A DNA stretch of 64,000 bases, taken from the NCBI GenBank assembly GCA_911728435.2, contig OU452205.1, positions 124,001-188,000 on the forward strand, read 5' to 3'. This document shows, in pieces, positions 11,101 to 20,700 of the stretch (the first letter of the stretch is position 1; the number at the start of each line of letters is the position of its first letter). The translations under genes and the position numbers were made by a program. This DNA comes from Apoderus coryli (Eukaryota; Arthropoda; Insecta; Coleoptera; Attelabidae). Under the pieces are notes generated by a model. The model ran no database searches, was not told the origin of the DNA, and saw nothing but the letters and a program-made list of their open reading frames with translations.

Positions 11101-14100
11101 TTACCCGATAGTAGGGAGATTTCATTTAATAAATTGCAAGGCAAAACATTCCCGTCGTTAGTTGTAGTCGCTAGGCCTCACCTGAGAGTGTCAGACTTGA
11201 ATGCTGAACGGCCGAAATTAGATTCAAAGGTGAAGTCAGTTTTAATGCACGCGCCTACAAAGTTTACAGAATGGTAAGTTGTATGTATAAGTGTAAAATT
11301 TACAGTGCACATTTACTGAATGTTTTAACTATTTAATGTACAGAGTGGGTCAATAGTGTGCCAAAATTCGCTTTTGCTAAAGAGTAAAAATTAATATTTT
11401 GGATGAATCGCAATGGCATTGGCACTCTACAGGGTATTTAGAAATGATTGTGTCAAAAGTTCACCAAATATTTACGGCGATTAATAAATGAATACCTACG
11501 GATTTTTTTGTTTTAACTTTTTTGGTCTATTTACAAGGCTTCAAAGGAGGGTATCAGGATTCACGTTTTGCTGACCTCCTAATCCGATTAAGCTGAAATT
11601 CTCAATTCAAACCAAGCAGTAATAATAATTATACTATAGTCCAAAGATGGTTCCATCCGCACCTACCTCTTTGTATAGAAACCACTTATAAACATTTTTT
11701 TGCTCAGAGTGGGCTCGTCAAATGCGACAATGAACATTTTCTTAGCACATCTCTTAAAGAAGACGAGTGCACTGAAGGTCATTCGGCAGATTGTTCCATA
11801 AATATGGATTACTTAGAAGAATGGTTCGAACCGAATGTCTAAAATTAATACCAGAGCGGACTTATGATTTCAGGTTGGATATACACGGTGCAATTGCGAT
11901 CGAAAGATCGATTGAATTTAATAAAATTGAGTTTTTTGCGATTCGACCAGATTTGTATCTCTTATCCTTGCCGAAAGTTTCGCGTTATTTTGGCCACTCC
12001 GTATACTAGATACCAAAACAGTTTGATTTGATTTTCAGGTTAATTCAACAGGGTCTCGTAAGGTCGGAACAAAGATGTTCTATGCATCGAAGTTCTCAAT
12101 TAAAATTAGGAATGTATAGCGACGTGTCGAAATTCCCATATTCAGGTGGTTACGTTTGGATATCGGAATGCTGTCCATCGAGATTTGTGTCCGTATTTAG
12201 TGGTTCCTTATTTGAGGGTTCACCTCACCCTCCATTGGTTATATTAAAGTTGTTATATCATTGGTCCTGTCAAACTAATATCCAAAACGTTATTCAATGG
12301 GTAAGTAAAATTAGCAGTAAAATGATTGAATGGCGTATAAACTTACTTACTTATCCATTAGGTGAAAGTAGATAATCTTTACGTCAAAGGGATGTATACT
12401 TGGCTAAGAGGGATATGTACAGTGGCATTACATACGCACATTCCACAACTTGGTGGACCTGGTGTAACAGTAGAAGTTGGTGTTATTTCTTTGGGTACTA
12501 CATCGCAAGATGGCAACTCACGACAAGTTAAAGTGGAAGTTTTGGGTGTATTGGAAACGTCATCAAGATTTATTCGACTTCGGGCTGTGGAGCCAGTGGC
12601 TGACGGTGATAGAAATTACAAAAAACGATTTTCAAAAATTTTGGAACCGCTTGTGCAATGGGTGCATCCGGCCAGTACAATCGTAACGGATTTAACGGTA
12701 AATTTTGCTGAATGTCATCATTGTTTCTGTCATTAATTATAATAATAGTCTTCGAGGCACGAATAGCTCTCCATATTTAAGTGTAAAAGTAACATTTCTG
12801 TGGCCTTTACCTTTTTCGTACGACTTTTGCTTACAAACTATATTTCCAAATCGTTTTATTTTTATTGTAGACATTTTGTATTGAAATTATTCCATATTTG
12901 GAATAACATTAGAATTTTTAATTAGATCAATATAGTACCTAACTGTAGCATATTTTCTTTAGGTTGACAAAGGTACTCTTCAACAAATCGGATTTATGAA
13001 TGTAGTGCAAGGTACATCGGATAGTACAAGTTCAAACAGAACGGTTATGGAATATTTGCGTAGAATAGTACCCCGGATGTTCCAAAACACTTTATCGCTC
13101 TTATCCAGGCAGATTATACAACAATTCTTGGATGAATTGGTGTGGAGGGAATGGTTCGGTACGTAAAACGAAATTAACATTTTTTTAATTCTTAATAGAG
13201 TTTGATTTTAATTTTAGAATTTCAAAAGATTAGTAAAATGATGAAATTAACATTATGAGCTCAATCTTAAGATTTAATTAGGTACCTGTTCTTTTTCCCT
13301 ATAATTACGTATAATTTAGATTTGAGACTTCTTGGGATGAGGCTCACAAATTACACAACAGGTTAAATGACGCCTTGTTATTTATTGTCCAAACATTTTT
13401 TAAGAAAACAACGTTTCGGCAACGCACATCTGTTGCCCTTCTTCAGGTAATATAATACAAACATATAATACACAAACAGTACTGTAGAAACCTAGGAAGG
13501 GTTTTCATCTGTTGGTTTCTAACGACATCCCATGTAAAACAGTTCTTTGATCCAGCCATAACAATTACCTCGGGCAAGGAGTTACAGACATTTCTCACGA
13601 TTAGGAAGAAAATTTCGACGCATAAGTTTTGCCTTCCGTAGCCAGCGCCATAGTTCCTAGTAAAGACAAATATCCGAGCTCTTAATATTCTTTAACACAA
13701 CTATTATACGAGGATGGTATGATAATTCATGATCCTCATTTTGGCGTCTTGGACGGACAATTGAAGGCACGCAACTCTTTTTTTATTTCATCAAGAGTAT
13801 TTCCTTTCAAGGCCAGAAAGGGAATCTTCTTTTTGAATTTCACAAAAACCCAAAAAGTTCTCGCACACACATACTGGACGGCGCACAGTGGGGTATTTGA
13901 GCAATCTGGGCGGCCAAAAATATATAAATTAAATAAGTTATACTTCAGGAAGAATTGAGTAAATTTAGGATATTTGTAAGTATAATTTATAGTAAAACCA
14001 AAAAAATAGACACGTATGTACAATGTGTGTCCACTAGTAATCTACATTTGGGTAACTTTATTATTAATTTTACAAAACAAAATTCGAATAAAAAAATGTT

Positions 14101-15190
14101 TTAACTGGATGAATCCCATCCTTCCTCGTCTGAATCAACAGTCTCTTCTTCATCATCCGTTGATGATTCCGACTGCGACTCTGTTTTCACATTAGGTGAA
14201 GCCGAAAGTAACAAAGTTAGTGTTTCTTTGGAAAACGGTTTACTATGATTTTTAGGTATTCGTCTCATTCCAGTTATAATAGGATCGGAAGTAAGCAACA
14301 GCCTATTCAACACATCCAAATTGCAAGATTCTCTTGAAAACTTTCTTGCAAAATTTTGGCGATAGATCCTAAAATGCCTATTACGTGCTTCTGATGCCTC
14401 CTCTGATAATTGACCTATCGGAAGCAGCGCATTTTCGATAACCATTGGGCCATGAATTAATATTTTGTGCATAGTGGGAGTCATTGGATGCCACGGGAAG
14501 AGCTGAATGTAGATTTCTGCAGTTTCCTAATACACGTATTTTCTACCTGCGATAAAGTTTACGAAATCGATTTATGGCCGGCCAGATTGCTCAAATACCC
14601 CACTGTGCGGCGTTGGTTTATATAGTGAACGGGGGTGGTCCAAGCTACTGGCTGTAATATTGAATTTCGAATTGACAAATCATATCAAATGATTGTTCCT
14701 TGCCTAATCGCATTTTAAAGTTCATTGCATTTGTGTTTTAGGCACAACACCGCTCCAAGCATTTGATAACCTCGTAATTCATCTGTCCGAACAAACACGG
14801 CATGAAGTGAACACAACGTTGATTTCAAAATTGAATAGAGTGGCGCTAAATCCATTCAAGGATTGGTCGATTGAAGATAGTATTACTACTACAAACACAA
14901 CAGCACCAAAGAATACTACTACACCTTCGACACCAACTAGCACAAACAGCAATACTGCGACTACAAATGCTGCTGTAGCGGATAAAAGCGACACCTCATC
15001 ACGTGTATTAAAAAAGCGTAAAAGAAAAGAGCCTGAGCCAACCAAGGTAGTTGCTCCTTCGAAGGTGGCTGCCCCTTCGAAGGTAACTGCCCCTCCCAAG
15101 GTGGCTGGTCCCCCTCAAAAGAGTACGCCAGTTGTTGTTCAGCCACAGGTACAAAAGATAGTGACGAGACAAAGTTTAAAATTGAGATAG
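5198..15190 (+). CDS. POGZ/row-like N-terminus joined to an ISXO2/Merlin transposase-like domain (10 exons, 790 aa)
   Basis: Exons by GT-AG sites and phase: 5198-5332, 5754-5823, 5888-6145, 6562-6704, 9117-9341, 10975-11273, 12039-12300, 12362-12697, 12963-13158, 14742-15190, giving 791 codons with the stop. Residues 94-105 (E-C-W-V-E-E-L-E-P-C-Q-K) resemble the acidic 'E-L-E-P-W-Q-K' box at the N-terminus of human POGZ. A SUMO-interaction-like 'IVDLTIDD' lies near 308-315. Residues about 378-642 follow the ISXO2 layout: zinc-ribbon-like Cys/His (C390, H393, C421, C422), then 'GGPGVTVEVG', then 'TIVTD' (D574), then a 'VWREWF' end. The first catalytic Asp-Glu is replaced by Gly-Val at 504-505, so it is probably not an active transposase. 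The tail has 'KKRKRK' (nuclear signal) and K-V-x-A-P repeats. A nuclear/chromatin role is inferred. Confidence 0.85.
6780..7062. other. Intronic repeat-like DNA
   Basis: GC-richer than its surroundings, with GTGTGAACG/CACACG words around 6840-6900 and 7015-7050. It may be part of the terminal region of the mariner remnant that follows, but no terminal inverted repeat could be fixed. Confidence 0.25.
7063..7610 (-). mobile_element. Internally deleted mariner remnant
   Basis: The minus-strand frame opens with a mariner-like helix-turn-helix region ('GVKESESCKDVYG', 'VKQFRSGREIIEDGQRTRRP'). It jumps within about 60 residues to 'LLPHDNARPIKAHKYI', the block around the second catalytic Asp of mariner transposases (usually L-L-H-D-N-A-R-P-H). 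The region with the first catalytic Asp (T-G-D-E-T-W) is missing and the end is degraded. It sits in intron 4 of the POGZ-like locus on the opposite strand. Confidence 0.7.
7740..9108 (+). mobile_element. 5'-truncated LINE (reverse transcriptase with one in-frame stop)
   Basis: The frame 7751-8563 starts at the RT block 'MDFSKAFDRVDHDLM', then 'CGVPQGSILGPMLFSLY' and the catalytic 'LYADDTQVY'. A TAG separates it from a continuing frame (8564-8866) in the same phase with the C-terminal 'NSHVITPPLHS...RLYNALPVEV' block. The element ends at an AATAAA followed by a (TTA)n tract at about 9085-9108. The endonuclease is gone. This is a different family from the LINEs ending near 1385 and 26790, as its catalytic box is Y-A-D-D rather than F-A-D-D. 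It lies just before exon 5 of the POGZ-like locus. Confidence 0.88.
9455..9900 (+). mobile_element. C-terminal LINE relic (post-RT / RNase H end)
   Basis: Around 9665-9780 the plus strand reads 'LTDLVRNDFLFTGHYPMKYH' followed by 'KKMGLTEVDKCCFCE'. This resembles the end of R1/I-type LINE proteins (L-L-T-G-H-...-L-x-x-I-G-x-x-x-x-x-x-C-R-x-C). Stops lie on both sides and nothing upstream is recognisable. Confidence 0.5.
10161..10204 (-). ncRNA. Type I hammerhead ribozyme (mirror copy)
   Basis: This is the reverse complement of the ribozyme in the right arm. On the minus strand it has TCACCA, CTGATGA, a GTCG/CGAC stem II with GGGAT loop, GAAA, ACGGCCGT, GTC and TGGTGA in order. All core bases are conserved, so transcription of either strand through the palindrome would give one active-looking ribozyme and one antisense copy. 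Confidence 0.85.
10281..10324 (+). ncRNA. Type I hammerhead ribozyme
   Basis: Stem I pairs TCACCA (10281-10286) with TGGTGA (10319-10324). The core CTGATGA is at 10287-10293. Stem II pairs GTCG (10294-10297) with CGAC (10303-10306) around a GGGAT loop. GAAA is at 10307-10310. Stem III is the self-complementary ACGGCCGT (10310-10317), followed by the cleavage triplet GTC (10316-10318). Every invariant core base of the hammerhead family is present. Stem III is very short with essentially no loop, as in the minimal hammerheads of Penelope-like elements, which are thought to cut best as dimers. Confidence 0.85.
11337..12006. mobile_element. Possible TA-flanked MITE in intron 6
   Basis: The left end reads TACAGAGTGGGTCAAT (from about 11339). 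The right end, read inward on the other strand, is TACGGAGTGGCCAAAA (to about 12005). These imperfect ~16-bp inverted ends start in TA and resemble Tc1/mariner-type MITEs. The interior has no recognised coding frame. Exon 7 of the POGZ-like locus begins only about 33 bp after the right end. Confidence 0.4.
13398..13448 (-). ncRNA. Hammerhead-like relic (CTGAAGA...GAAAC)
   Basis: On the minus strand: CTGAAGA (13446 down to 13440), a stem-II-like pair GGCAAC/GTTGCC, GAAAC, then GTTGT. One extra base sits between the CUGANGA box and stem II, as in the other relics in this window, and stem I is weak. This may be a degraded Penelope-type hammerhead. Confidence 0.3.
13884..14607 (-). mobile_element. 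Non-autonomous Transib (RAG1-related) transposon with RSS-like ends
   Basis: The ends are inverted repeats of about 33 bp with one clear mismatch, both starting CACAGTG. They are flanked by an exact 5-bp duplication CGGCG (13879-13883 and 14608-14612), fitting the CGNCG target preference described for Transib elements. The heptamer equals the V(D)J recombination-signal heptamer. Exactly 23 bp after it the left end has CCAAAAATA and the right end CCATAAATC, loosely like the RSS nonamer. The minus strand carries a transposase C-terminus inside. The element is 724 bp, far too short for a full transposase, so it is an internally deleted copy. It lies in intron 9 of the POGZ-like locus. Confidence 0.8.
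14101..14484 (-). pseudogene. Transib transposase C-terminal fragment
   Basis: The 127-codon frame reads 'TMHKILIHGPMVIENALLPIG' in part, then 'QLSEEASEARNRHFRIYRQN' and 'SRESCNLDVLNRLLLTSDP', ending in an acidic Ser/Asp/Glu tail. From memory this is the conserved end of Transib transposases, related to the RAG1 catalytic core C-terminus. The catalytic aspartates would lie upstream and are deleted. The reading frame is intact to its stop, so the deletion is either recent or the remaining frame is constrained; the sequence alone cannot tell. Confidence 0.65.
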
Positions 15191-15828
15191 AAAACTAAGT
15201 TCAATATAAATATTTATCTGCTTTTTATTATTATTGAGAAAAATGTTTCCAAATTGAAATAATGTTTTGTATACCAATAATACAATACACACGTGATAAC
15301 TTGTTTGTCGTTTGTAAGTATGTCCAGGTTTCATCAGAATTATTGAAATTAGGTCATTTTTTCGAAGTTCTTTCTCTATCGTTTTTTTTTTTTAATTATT
15401 TTTAAATATTGACCAAAATAAAAAAGACTGAAAAGGTTCTGCAAAACCTGGAAACATAATATGAAATGTAATCTCTATCAGATATTAATTATTTGCTAAA
15501 ATTCTTGTTATAAAGCAAAATACACATGACTTAATGATACTAATAGGTTCTTTATCATGTTCAAGTTTTAATCTACTTTAATAGATATGTTTTCTAAAAT
15601 CTGTTTTTTAGTATAATACCCGATGTCCCAATAATGTGTAACATCTTCTCGTCGAAGTTTCAGGATTTTCCTGGACACTTTCTTGAACGCGTTGAACGTT
15701 ATCTTGATTAAAGATTGGAGACAGTACCCTGTTCGAAACTTTATTTTTTCATATATCCCACTTTTCAGCTGTATTCTCACAAAACAATAATTTTAAATAC
15801 AATCAAAACCGAACAGTCAACCTGCCGA
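15191..15828. other. 3' flank of the ISXO2-type transcript end
   Basis: AT-rich. A candidate polyadenylation signal AATAAA occurs near 15417, about 225 bp after the stop. A 70-codon minus-strand frame (15568-15780) resembles nothing I know, and I do not call it. Confidence 0.4.
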
Positions 15829-15874
15829 TCACCACTGATGAGTTGTGGAAAAAACGAAACGGCCCGTCTGGTGA
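15829..15874 (+). ncRNA. Hammerhead ribozyme, diverged solo copy
   Basis: Stem I pairs TCACCA (15829-15834) with TGGTGA (15869-15874). CTGATGA is at 15835-15841. Stem II is weaker than in the palindrome (GTT with AAC around a purine-rich loop). GAAA is at 15856-15859, and a near-self-complementary ACGGCCCGT leads to GTC (15866-15868). The flank resembles the palindrome arm ('CCGATCACCACTGATGAG'), so it is a separate diverged copy of that repeat. The core is intact, but the short stem II makes activity less certain. Confidence 0.65.
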
Positions 15875-16265
15875 AAGTAAATTAGTGTGAAGCAAATTTC
15901 CTACATAACCTAAAGCCTATATTTTGATTATTTCGTCTAGTCATTCCCAAACAAAGTTGATTTTTACAATTTAAAGCTGATAAAAATGTTGTTTTGAAGT
16001 TATTTTCGTTTGAGGAAGAATCAAAGGAACAAAAATTACAACAAAGTTCATTAGTTGTTCGCCATAAAATTAAAAAATATTTTTAAAGAATCACTAGAAT
16101 TTGAAATGATTTTTGACGTCATGGTTAAGGTCGAATAGCCAAATCCGCCAAATCGTATCCCACTCGGACGTGTTCTAGTGCAGAGTTGAATAAAATAAAT
16201 ATTTTTTATGATAGTTGCTAAGCGCAAAACGTTCATAATACAAAAAGTATCATCAATCCTAAAAT

Positions 16266-17226
16266 ATACAGGGTGTTAAATAAGTATCTGGCCAAACTTC
16301 AGGGGGTGATTCTTTGAGTGATTTTAGGTAAAAAGTTCATATAAGTAGGTGTTTGGAAATGCATAATTTTCAAGAGACGGTGTCAAAAAAATGTTTTTTT
16401 TTTACATTTATTTATTAATATCTCAAACACCTGTTGACCGATTTTGTTGAAATTTGGCAGTATTATGGACTATGATAAGACGCTAAGTTCTAACCAATTG
16501 ATTGTTGATTATGACTTCCAGTGGCGTCGTAAGGGGCAGTTTCACGAATAAAAATAACAAAAAAAAATGTGCGCCACTGACTTTTTAAAATTAAAAAAAT
16601 AATTTTTGGATTAAATGATTAAAAATACAACTTTTTTGTCTCTTGATATTTTTTCGTATCTTGCATCTTGCAAAATTAAAACCACATAAATGCATGTCCC
16701 GAAATAATTTTAAAAATCACTTTTACAGATAGAGCAGCAATGTAGGTAAAACGTAATTCGCAATAATTCTGTAAAAGTGATTTTACATGCATTTTAGTGG
16801 TTTTAATTTTTTTTTCTCGAAAACGATGCCAGATACGAAAACATATTAAGAGACAAAAAAGTTGTATTTTTAATGGCTTAATCCAAAAATTATTTTTTTA
16901 ATTTTAAAAAAGTCAGTGGCGTACATTTTTTTGTTATTTTTACTCGTGAAACTGACCCTTACGACGCCACTGGAAATCATGATCAACAATCAATTAGTGC
17001 TAACTTAGCGTCTTATCATAGTCCATAATACTGCCAAATTTCAACAAAATCGCTCAACAGGTGTTTGAGATATTAATAAATAAATGTAAAAAAAAACATT
17101 TTTTTGACACCCTGTATCTTGAAAACTATGCATTTCCGGACACTTGCTTATATGAACTTTTTACCTTAAAATCACTCAAAGAATCACCCCCTGAAGTTTG
17201 GCCAGATACTTAATAAAAACACTGTA
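16266..17226. mobile_element. ~960-bp fold-back/MITE element with ~430-bp inverted arms
   Basis: The left arm starts TACAGGGTGTTA and the right arm ends AACACTGTA. Inside, blocks such as 'AAGTATCTGGCCAAACTTCA' and 'CAGTGGCGTCGTAAGGG' recur in inverted order with scattered changes. The unpaired centre is about 16650-16820. TA duplications at both ends are typical of Tc1/mariner-type MITEs common in insects. There is no coding capacity. It lies between the two possible 3' ends of the POGZ-like locus. Confidence 0.8.
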
Positions 17227-17736
17227 TATACACATTGTGCGAAGATGGCGCCATGAGGTATCGGGTCTCCCACCGTAATGTTATCGGTGAAACTATTGTT
17301 GAAAACCAGTTTTCAACGAATTCTTTTTTCACATTTGACATTTTTCTACCTTTCAATCGCTACTGCCAAGTGTACCGCTCACAATGTTGTTAGATAAAGT
17401 CTCAATTTACAGAATTCGCACAAACATTGGGACAAAGTTATTTAACAAAGCTGAAAAACTGAGTACGGGGATTTATCGACCCATTTCTGACCACTTTTTC
17501 AATGAGCGCTCAAACAACACTTTATATTTTGAAGCAATATCGGTGTTCTAGTTTTTTAATCCTTTATTTGTCATTAAATCGACTGTTTTGAAGTATGAAA
17601 CAAGTTTTTGTTAATAGGATGCATACAAGACATGATATTGTGCTGTTATTAATTTATCAAAGTAAAAGGTAGATAAATATTGATACTTTAATGCCACTAT
17701 TAGAAAATGTAACAATTTGTGCTTTTTATGTTTAAG
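17227..17736. other. Non-coding stretch before the zinc-finger exons
   Basis: No gene recognised. It ends in the pyrimidine-rich tract and AG (17735-17736) that serve as acceptor for the first zinc-finger exon. I see no clear promoter such as the CCAAT/YY1 cluster at 4.4 kb. Confidence 0.4.
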
Positions 17737-20700
17737 TCTGAAGTGAGTAGACCGCCTAAATCCAATTCACCGGACGTGCCCGAACAAATGGTACCATTGG
17801 AAAACTACTATTATGGGACTATTGATAATTACCCACCTAAAACCAATGTGACATTGAATATCAAATGTCCATTTTGCAAAGAAATATTTAACAACAATAT
17901 AGTATTGATGGGTCATTTGTTTAAGCATGCACATAATGTTTCAAAGGATGGGCAAATGTGCAGGTATTGTTTGGCCAGTGTACCAACCGTTAATGAGCTG
18001 ATTCGGCATATAAGTAAGTGTTGTTGTAGTTTTATTTAAAATATTTTGAGTTCTCATATTTTTGGCTTTAAAAAATAATTTCCTTCTGCATTTGTAACCT
18101 ATTTTGCTGAACAAGGAAACGTTAAGTCAATTTTTAACTTAATTTCATAATTTTACAATTTTCGGAAAAGTTGTAGGATATTTCCTCTTCGTCTTTATTT
18201 GCTGTTAATTCCAAAAATCAATGTATTGTGGTGTAAAAGATAAATACAGCAATTTCATTGTTTCCAAATATCTGAACGCTCGATCTGTACGAGAATTGAC
18301 ATTAGTTTTTGTACAGCATTTTTAAGCCCCATACTTTCTTAACCGGTCACCCCTTTAATTGAAAGGAAATATTTAATTGGATGACCCTTTTGTCAATAAT
18401 TTATCGAAAACTTTATTAGAAATGAAACACAAAGTTTGTGGGCTAAAATCAACTAATTTAATAATTAAAACTAATTAAAGAAAATGAATAACAACAAGAA
18501 ATAAATAAGTATAAATAATAAAAGAAAATGAATAAAACAATTAAGCGATAATGAAAATTTAAAAGAAACCTTAATCATTACTTGTACTACTTAAAAATAG
18601 GAAAATTAATATAATTCGAATAATTATATTAATTCCTGTATGAAACTTTAATATACTATTGAAAACGGAATTTATTTCAATTACTAAAAAAAAACTGATT
18701 AAACAAAAAGGCCTTCAATTAAAAGAATATCAAAACTTACGGAACTTTATACAATTCACTACTTCAGAATAAGAAAGAAATGGACTCAGTCTTTATACAG
18801 ATACTTTAAAACATAAAAATTGAATGAAAATTATACCAAGTCCAAAAACAAACTAAAATATTTAATTTAACATTTTATAATTAGAGAAAACACGTTTTGA
18901 CTGAACCAACGCTAGAACGATTCTGATCTTAAAGTCCTTTTGCCTTTCCAGAATTGCCTCATAAAAGTTACATAGTAGGTAATACAAAATGAAAATAAGC
19001 CAATCAGAAAAAAAGACATCTTAAGAACAAAATATTTTTAAAAGCCTTGCACAATTTTTATGACGCAGATAACTTTTAGACACCCCATGTTTGTCGTATC
19101 ACATAATATTAGGGTACGTTCGTATTTATGTTTAGAAAAAATAAGAACCATATGTCAACAAATCTATGGGAATATTTCGTGTTATCGTAAATATATATAT
19201 TAGAAAAAAGGACTTGTTAGATATTGGAAATTCTCAGAAAGAAGTGATCTGCCACCCATCTATTCTAGAATTAAGGAATCTGTAAGCTTGCCAGTGGCGG
19301 GTTCTATTTTGTTACATTTCAACTGTAGATCGGACAGTCTATGTATTTATTCGGGCTTGTTTAAGAAAACCGCATACCAGGCGTGATGAGGTATAGGGAT
19401 GGCATACTGGAGGGTCCCCAGTCTGTGGTGAATGCATTTGCCGATTTTTTTCAGAGTGTCTTTGTTGCTTCCGGCAGGATTGATACATCATCTGCGGATA
19501 CACTTGTGGATAACTTGGGTCATTATATTATTCTTACTGATATAGACGAAATGGATATTATAAGGGCATTCAGGAAACTGAAAAACAAATTTACATCTGG
19601 ACCTGATGGAATTCCTTCAATTTTTGTAAAGGACTCGATCTCTATATTAGCGACTCCTCTGCAAATTTTTTTTAATTTAAAACATAAACAACAAAATTTT
19701 CCGTCTCTTGACGATGATCGTTGTTGTATAAAGAATTACCAAGTTGTTTGAGAGCATTTTGCACGAGAGAATTTCACAACGGGTGAGAGGTCACTTGACA
19801 ACACACCAACATGGTTTTGTGACGGGCTGTTCCACTTTGTCGAATTTAACTGTCTTCTCTCAATATGTATATGATAACCTGGATAACCGTGACCAAGTGG
19901 ATGCAATTTACACTGATTTTGCCAAGGCATTTGATAGAATAGACCATTCAGTATTAATATCAAAGCTACATACCTTCGATCTGAGTGAAGGTGTTATTAA
20001 TCTTATTAAGTCATATATCAACAACATAAGTCAGTCTGTCTCTTACGCTGGGTTCAAATCGGTCAACTATTTGTAACATCGGGAGTTCCCCAGGGTTCCA
20101 ACTTAGGGCCTTTATTATTTTTTACTTTTTATACATGACCTGGGCTCTTTCATCATGTCTGAGAGATTGATTTTCGCGGATGACCTAAAGATCTTTGCCA
20201 GAGTGAGTCGAGTTGAGGACTGTATTGCTCCTCAAAATGATCTTGACATCATTAAGGAATGGTGCGACACTAACAAAATATCCTTAAATCCTGACAAGTG
20301 TAAAGTAATAACTTTCCCACGCAAAATGTCTGCGGTGGCTTTTGAATATGCAATTGGAAATACTATTCTGGGTCGGTGTGAATCTGTAAAGGATCTGGGA
20401 GTCACTTTTGACAAGTCTCTGTCTTTTGCTGATCATATAACAAATATTGTGAAAGATGCATATAAAATGTATGGTTTTATCGTGAGAAATTCTGGATATT
20501 TCCAGGACTGTGGTACGTTGAGGATTCTTTATTATGCTTATGTGCGATCCAAGTTGGAGTACTGTTGTCCAGTGTGGTTTCCTTACTATGGGTATTATAT
20601 TACCATGATAGAGAGAGTGCAGCGAAAATTTCTTAAATATCTTTGTTTTAAAGTGGATGGAGTGTATTCACAACAGGGTATGCAATACCAGTATTTTATT

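Noticed and set aside
13736..14023. Frames across the left end of the Transib relic (13719-14023, both strands)
   Set aside because: They cross the terminal repeat and have no family resemblance; chance ORFs.
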